Assembly (NCBI GenBank): GCA_035291645.1
Contig: DATDRQ010000097.1
Location: 1 to 16,742, forward strand
DNA length: 16,742 nucleotides
Direction of reading: 5' to 3'
Source of the DNA: DATDRQ01 sp035291645
GTDB taxonomy: Bacteria > Chloroflexota > Anaerolineae > Anaerolineales > UBA4823
Of this stretch, positions 13,460 to 16,742 are shown piece by piece (position 1 is the first letter of the stretch; every line of letters begins with the position of its first letter). The translations under genes and the position numbers were made by a program. The notes below the pieces were generated by a model. That model ran no database searches. It saw nothing but the letters and a program-made list of their open reading frames with translations, and was not told the DNA's origin.

Positions 13460-14428
13460 TTATGGCTGGCTCTGCCAGCCGGTCGCGTACCAGCGCAGAT
13501 ATTCTTCGAGGTGCACCTGCCAGTAGGCCTCCTCATGGTAGCCCGGGTAGAGGTGCCATTCATGAGGGATGTCTTTTTCGGTGAGCAGCGCTTCGAACCA
13601 ACGGGCGGATTTGGAGATCTGGACGCGATCTTTATCGCCCAGGTCCAGGTAGATGCGGGGCAGCGCCGCGTTGGGGATCGCATCCAGCCACTCTTTCAGG
13701 TGGGGTAGATCGGTCCAGAAGACGGGCAGGCTGTGAGCGCCGATCGCCCCGAACGATTCCCACTCGGACAGACCCAGGTGAATCGCCCAGCCTGCCCCGC
13801 GCGAGAGCCCGCCTACAGCCCGGTAGCGCCGCTCGGGGAGGGTGCGGTAGGTCTGGTCGATCCACGGCAACAGGGTCTCCATCACCACCCTGCCGAACAT
13901 ATCCTCATCCGGCTGAGCCCAGGAGCGGTCGCGCGGCATGACGACGATGAATGGAGGCAGCTCCCCGGCCGCGACCAGCGCGTCCAGGGTTTCGTCCACG
14001 CCCAGCCGGTCCCACTGATCATCGTTGTAGTTCTGCCCGTGTACCAGATACAGGACCGGGTAACTCCGCTCGCTCTGATTGTCATAGCATGGGGGCAAAT
14101 AAACCCGGTACTCCATCGGCAGCTTCAGGAGATCGCTGCGTACCTGACCGGTCTCGATGCGGCCACCCTGGCCCAGACAGGCTGGGGTGGGCTGCGTTGG
14201 AGTGGTCGCCGGCGTCGGCAAGTCTGTTGGCGGCGGAATCTGGGTGGCTGAGGTCGTCGCTTTAAAAGAGGGGGTGGGCGAGGGGTTGCTTTCGCCTGGC
14301 GAGACCCGGGTGGAGCGGTCTAGCCCGGTGGGCGTGCTGGCAGGCGCGTCAAAGCCTGGCGCGGGCGAACAGCTCCACAGGGTGATAGCCAGCCAGAGGC
14401 AGAGGACGGCAATTAGCGTTGATTTCAC
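13460..14428 (-). CDS. Secreted alpha/beta-hydrolase esterase lipoprotein (esterase D/PF00756-like)
   Basis: A putative extracytoplasmic esterase of 322 residues from GTG 14428. This start gives a compact signal VKSTLIAVLCLWLAITLWSC with lipobox LWSC and the lipidated cysteine at residue 20. An upstream GTG (14497) would add 23 polar residues and is less likely. A Pro/Thr/Ser-rich linker (about residues 21-84) comes next, then the alpha/beta-hydrolase domain: YRVYLPPCYD, PVLYLVHGQN, nucleophile Ser209 in VGGLSRGAG, Asp265 in LDLGDKDR and His298 in YPGYHEEAYW. Fold and triad match the esterase family that includes esterase D and feruloyl or enterochelin esterases; the substrate is unknown. No Shine-Dalgarno was seen, and the real start therefore has some uncertainty. 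Confidence 0.85.
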   Translation of the reverse strand: MKSTLIAVLCLWLAITLWSCSPAPGFDAPASTPTGLDRSTRVSPGESNPSPTPSFKATTSATQIPPPTDLPTPATTPTQPTPACLGQGGRIETGQVRSDLLKLPMEYRVYLPPCYDNQSERSYPVLYLVHGQNYNDDQWDRLGVDETLDALVAAGELPPFIVVMPRDRSWAQPDEDMFGRVVMETLLPWIDQTYRTLPERRYRAVGGLSRGAGWAIHLGLSEWESFGAIGAHSLPVFWTDLPHLKEWLDAIPNAALPRIYLDLGDKDRVQISKSARWFEALLTEKDIPHEWHLYPGYHEEAYWQVHLEEYLRWYATGWQSQP

Positions 14429-14523
14429 GTCACGGATTGATGGCTGCCAGAGTCCGCTGTTATTCCGCTGAGACAGTGGCTGTTTTACGAAGACCACCTT
14501 CCGGTCGGTCTGTCCAGTAAAGG

Positions 14524-14549
14524 AATCGCGCCGAGGATCTGGCGCGATT
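14524..14549 (-). terminator. Inverted repeat after spoVS, possible weak terminator
   Basis: A perfect 9-bp inverted repeat AATCGCGCC/GGCGCGATT with an 8-base loop stands 79 bases after the spoVS stop codon, between spoVS and the esterase gene. On the minus strand it is followed by CCTTTACTGG, a poor U-tract, so termination is possible but not certain. Confidence 0.4.
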
Positions 14550-14627
14550 GAACATGCCGGCGTGCAGCGATGGTCTCTCCACGATAGTTAGCGGAAAGAG
14601 GTTATATTCTCTCTAGAGCATTAGCGA

Positions 14628-14918
14628 TCAGCGCGGTTCGACTACAAACTTGATGGCGGTGCGAATTTTGTCGTCGATCTCCACATCCACAAATTCCGGG
14701 ATGAAGACTACGCTGATGCCATCCTGAGACAGATAGCTTTTTGCCAGAGCCATCGCTTTGACAGCCTGGTTGACAGCGCTGGCTCCTATCGCTTGAACTT
14801 CTGCATGTTTGTGTTCCCGAATTACCCCTGCGATGGCGCCCGCAACGGCGGAAGTCCGGGAAGTACCCCTCACTTTGATGATATCAACTCTTGGTCTGCG
14901 TTCATTGGAGGCGTCCAT
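14628..14918 (-). CDS. spoVS: Stage V sporulation protein S family (SpoVS)
   Basis: A 96-residue SpoVS homologue; the B. subtilis protein has 86. Matching stretches include IIKVRGTSRTSAVAGAIAGV, AEVQAIGASAVNQAVKA, GISVVFIPEF and the C-terminal RTAIKFVVEPR. The family has an Alba-like fold and is thought to bind nucleic acid. In Bacillus it affects sporulation, but it is also common in non-sporulating Chloroflexota and Deinococcus-Thermus, where its role is unclear. The start ATG 14918 is chosen over the TTG 14924 because AGGAGG is 8 bases before the ATG and only 2 before the TTG. The ten extra N-terminal residues (MDASNERRPR) are polar and charged. It is transcribed divergently from the aminotransferase. 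Confidence 0.93.
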   Translation of the reverse strand: MDASNERRPRVDIIKVRGTSRTSAVAGAIAGVIREHKHAEVQAIGASAVNQAVKAMALAKSYLSQDGISVVFIPEFVDVEIDDKIRTAIKFVVEPR

Positions 14919-14926
14919 GTGCAATC

Positions 14927-14932
14927 CCTCCT
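14927..14932 (-). promoter_or_regulatory. Shine-Dalgarno site deciding the spoVS start
   Basis: A perfect AGGAGG on the minus strand stands 8 bases before ATG 14918 and 2 bases before TTG 14924. It is the strongest Shine-Dalgarno in the window, suggesting high expression of spoVS. Confidence 0.8.
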
Positions 14933-14971
14933 AGGGACTGTTGCATTCTCGGGCGCGTTAGGGTACAGACA

Positions 14972-15000
14972 ATTTTACAGGATTTTGCCGAAGTGGGCAA
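14972..15000 (-). promoter_or_regulatory. Candidate promoter of spoVS
   Basis: On the minus strand TTGCCC (15000-14995) and TAAAAT (14977-14972) are separated by 17 bases. The -10 matches five of six positions, the -35 three including TTG. The predicted leader is about 47 bases and contains the strong Shine-Dalgarno. Confidence 0.5.
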
Positions 15001-15053
15001 GCCAATTCCCTTGTTCGAGCTATTTTCGGAAGTCAGGAATATGGGGCTGGAGC

Positions 15054-15082
15054 TTAACAGCCTGCCAGGTTTGTTGTAAACT
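15054..15082 (+). promoter_or_regulatory. Candidate promoter of the aminotransferase gene
   Basis: TTAACA (15054-15059) and TAAACT (15077-15082) are separated by 17 bases. The -35 matches five of six and the -10 four of six. Transcription would begin near 15089, giving a leader of about 37 bases. It lies in the 207-bp divergent region shared with spoVS, the two -35 boxes being 53 bases apart. Confidence 0.5.
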
Positions 15083-15125
15083 AATAGCGAAGAGCAACCT
15101 CATTCTGACTTCTCAGGAGCAAAGC

Positions 15126-16256
15126 ATGGAGAACGATCGTTACTCAGATTTGGACCTTTCACCCCGCGTCCTTCTTGGTCCGGGCCCCAGCATGGTGTCG
15201 CCGCGCGTGCTGCGCTCGTTGGCAACACCGCTGGTCGGCCACCTGGACCCGGAATTTCTGAAGCTGATGGAGGAAGTCCAGCAGCTGCTGCGCTACGTGT
15301 TCCGGACGAAGAACGAGCTGACCGTGCCGATCTCCGGGACCGGCAGCGCGGGTATGGAAGCCGCGTTGTGCAACTTTATCGAGCCGGGAGACAGGGTCTT
15401 GATCGCTATCCAGGGTTACTTTGGCGAGCGCCTGTTCGATATTGCCGGCCGCTACGGCGCCGTGGTGGACCGCATCGAGAAACCCTGGGGGCAAGTGTTC
15501 GATCCGCAGGAGATCAAGACCGCCCTCAGCCAGGCAAAGTACAAGCTGGTGGCGATCGTACACGCTGAGACCTCCACCGGAGCGCGCCAGCCGGGCATCC
15601 CGGAGATCGCCGCCGCCGCCCACCAGTACGGGGCGCTGCTGGTGCTGGATACGGTCACCTCCCTGGGAGGGCTGCCCGTCGAGATCGATGCCTGGGAGGT
15701 CGACATCGCCTATAGCGGTACCCAGAAGAATATCTCTGCCCCGCCCGGCCTGGCCCCGCTGACCGTGTCGCCCCGGGCGTGTGACGTTTTGCGCAGCCGC
15801 AAAATGCAGGTTCAGAACTGGTATCTCGATCTCTCCATGCTGGAAAAATACTGGGGGAAGGAGCGCACCTACCATCATACCGCCCCGATCAGCATGAACT
15901 ACGCCCTGCGCGAAGCGCTGCGTATGGTGGCGGAAGAAGGCCTTGAAGCGCGCTTTGCCCGCCACCGGGCGAATGCCGAACTGTTATGGGCCGGCCTGGA
16001 GGAAATGGATCTCTCGCTGCTGGTCCCTCTCGAGAACCGCTTACCGACTCTCTCTACCCCGCTGGTCCCACCCGGGGTCGACGAGACAGACGTCCGCCGC
16101 CGGCTGTTGAACGACTACAACATCGAGGTGGCCGGTGGGTTTGGCCAGCTGAAAGGCAAAGTCTGGCGCATCGGGCTGATGGGCTTCAGCAGCCGCCGAG
16201 AAAACGTGGCCTTGTTGCTGGCTGCAATCCGGCAGATTCTGTCAAACCACGCCTGA
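15126..16256 (+). CDS. Class V aminotransferase, serine-pyruvate / alanine-glyoxylate type
   Basis: A 376-residue PLP enzyme of fold type I. It begins LSPRVLLGPGPSMVSPRVL, the usual substrate-binding start of alanine-glyoxylate and serine-pyruvate aminotransferases. SGTGSAGMEAA (70-80) is the phosphate-binding turn, Asp175 in LDTVTSLGG pairs with the pyridine nitrogen, and Lys201 in YSGTQKNISAPPGLA is the Schiff-base lysine. The C-terminal part has GGFGQLKGKVWRIGLMG. It probably interconverts glyoxylate and glycine with alanine or serine, in photorespiration-like, serine-cycle or amino-acid salvage metabolism; which one is not decidable here. The frame is open upstream to 14793, but CAGGAG six bases before ATG 15126 and the conserved start settle the N-terminus. 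Two membrane-protein genes follow after 12 bases. Confidence 0.93.
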   Translation: MENDRYSDLDLSPRVLLGPGPSMVSPRVLRSLATPLVGHLDPEFLKLMEEVQQLLRYVFRTKNELTVPISGTGSAGMEAALCNFIEPGDRVLIAIQGYFGERLFDIAGRYGAVVDRIEKPWGQVFDPQEIKTALSQAKYKLVAIVHAETSTGARQPGIPEIAAAAHQYGALLVLDTVTSLGGLPVEIDAWEVDIAYSGTQKNISAPPGLAPLTVSPRACDVLRSRKMQVQNWYLDLSMLEKYWGKERTYHHTAPISMNYALREALRMVAEEGLEARFARHRANAELLWAGLEEMDLSLLVPLENRLPTLSTPLVPPGVDETDVRRRLLNDYNIEVAGGFGQLKGKVWRIGLMGFSSRRENVALLLAAIRQILSNHA

Positions 16257-16268
16257 CCTCACCCAGCC

Positions 16269-16625
16269 ATGCGCCGCTGGTTCTGGTTCTTTCTTACCAT
16301 CCTGTTCGGCGGGGCTTTGGGCCTGTTCTACGGCTGGGTGATCAACCCCGTCGAGTATGTGGACACGACCCCGGCCACGCTGCGCAGCGATTATCAGACC
16401 GATTACGTCCTGATGGTGGCGGAGGTCTACCACGCCGACAACGACATCGAGCAGGCGGTGCGCCGCCTGGCCGTGATGGGCGATCGGCCTCCGCTGGATA
16501 TCGTCCGCCAGGCGATGGTCTTCGCCGCCCAGGCGCCATTCGCCGATTCGGACCAGGCGCTGCTCAGCCAGCTGGGCGGCGCCCTGCAGATCTATGACCC
16601 CCAGCTGGGAGCGCCGCAGCCATGA
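16269..16625 (+). CDS. Small membrane-anchored protein, first of a tandem pair
   Basis: A 118-residue protein with one N-terminal transmembrane segment (about residues 4-25, RRWFWFFLTILFGG) and then W-V-I-N-P-V-E-Y-V-D-T-T-P-A (23-36). The rest is soluble and mostly helical, with DYVLMVAEVY and DNDIEQAVRRLAVMG resembling a single TPR-like helix pair, and a Pro-rich end. Two arginines at the N-terminus and no lipobox suggest an uncleaved anchor with the body outside the cytoplasm, although the orientation is uncertain. The gene begins 12 bases after the aminotransferase without its own Shine-Dalgarno, so it is probably co-transcribed. It overlaps the next gene in ATGA. I recall similar proteins in Anaerolineae genomes, all without known function. 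Confidence 0.82.
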   Translation: MRRWFWFFLTILFGGALGLFYGWVINPVEYVDTTPATLRSDYQTDYVLMVAEVYHADNDIEQAVRRLAVMGDRPPLDIVRQAMVFAAQAPFADSDQALLSQLGGALQIYDPQLGAPQP

Positions 16626-16742
16626 CCGAGGAACGCGGCCGCTGGTATTTGCTGACCGGGTTCGTGATCGGAATACTGCTCGGAGTGGCGATCGCCTGGT
16701 TAATCATCCCCCGGGAATATCAGGATACCTCCCCCGCTTCCC
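16622..16742 (+). CDS. Membrane protein paralogous to the preceding gene, cut by the window edge
   Basis: The first 40 residues of a gene that continues beyond the window. ATG 16622 overlaps the preceding stop codon as ATGA, a sign of translational coupling. The product has a hydrophobic segment at about residues 8-28 (WYLLTGFVIGILLGVAIAW), then W-L-I-I-P-R-E-Y-Q-D-T-S-P-A. The W-x-I-x-P-x-E-Y-x-D-T-x-P-A pattern is shared with the gene before it at the same distance from the membrane segment, so the two look like a tandem duplication. Family and function are unknown. Confidence 0.78.
   Translation, partial: MTEERGRWYLLTGFVIGILLGVAIAWLIIPREYQDTSPAS

Noticed and set aside
13411..13683. 91-codon upstream extension of gatC
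   Set aside because: It overlaps the esterase gene antisense-free but in another frame and resembles no GatC; normal GatC length is obtained from ATG 13410.
14793..15125. N-terminal extension of the aminotransferase frame by 111 codons
   Set aside because: It runs through spoVS and the divergent promoter region; the family N-terminus and a good Shine-Dalgarno are at 15126.
1..16742. CRISPR array, tRNA, rRNA, riboswitch or complete insertion sequence
   Set aside because: No spaced direct-repeat array, cloverleaf pattern, transposase frame or recognisable riboswitch core was seen; a covariance-model scan would be needed to exclude small RNAs.

Overview
The window reads like a chromosome segment of a high-GC member of the Chloroflexota, most likely an Anaerolineae relative. 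This is inferred from several things seen together: a non-spore-former type SpoVS, a secreted lipoprotein with a long Pro/Thr/Ser linker, a GYD-domain protein, promoters dominated by an extended -10 with little -35, and a pair of small membrane proteins of a kind I associate with that phylum. No 16S or other decisive marker is present, so this placement is an inference. Nearly all of the sequence is coding and most genes are housekeeping or metabolic.

Layout. The left edge (1-1110, +) holds the 3' part of selD (selenophosphate synthetase) and a 51-residue membrane protein. A convergent GYD-domain gene (1177-1461, -) ends in a perfect 13-bp terminator hairpin. A gamma-glutamyltransferase of the cytoplasmic YwrD-like type follows (1617-3266, +). 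From about 3280 to 4300 the base composition drops visibly in GC. This is a small accessory island with a toxin-like gene broken by an in-frame TAA, a DUF2283 gene overlapping it, and an orphan HicB-type antitoxin. Ferritin (4403-4897, +) follows, with an extended -10 promoter embedded in repeated TGGGGA boxes. The 354-bp gap 4898-5251 holds two non-coding inverted-repeat elements and a bidirectional terminator.

The minus strand then carries a long series. Next to the gap is a two-gene unit of a cNMP-binding-fold protein without DNA-binding domain plus a stand-alone NifU-C (Nfu) protein. It is followed by clpC with its own promoter and terminator, then gatC-gatA-M3 peptidase-aldo/keto reductase as a likely operon, a secreted esterase lipoprotein, and spoVS. 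The gatC promoter places transcription start at or next to the ATG, so its mRNA is probably leaderless.

The right end (15126-16742, +) diverges from spoVS. It holds a class V aminotransferase (serine/alanine-glyoxylate type) followed by two tandem, translationally coupled membrane proteins that share a W-x-I-x-P-x-E-Y-x-D-T-x-P-A motif; the second is cut by the window edge.

No rRNA, tRNA, CRISPR array or complete insertion sequence was seen. The most unusual parts are the broken toxin/DUF2283 pair, the 82-bp nested palindrome, the ferritin promoter boxes, the HTH-less Crp-like/Nfu unit and the tandem membrane-protein pair. None of them amounts to a demonstrable new system from sequence alone.
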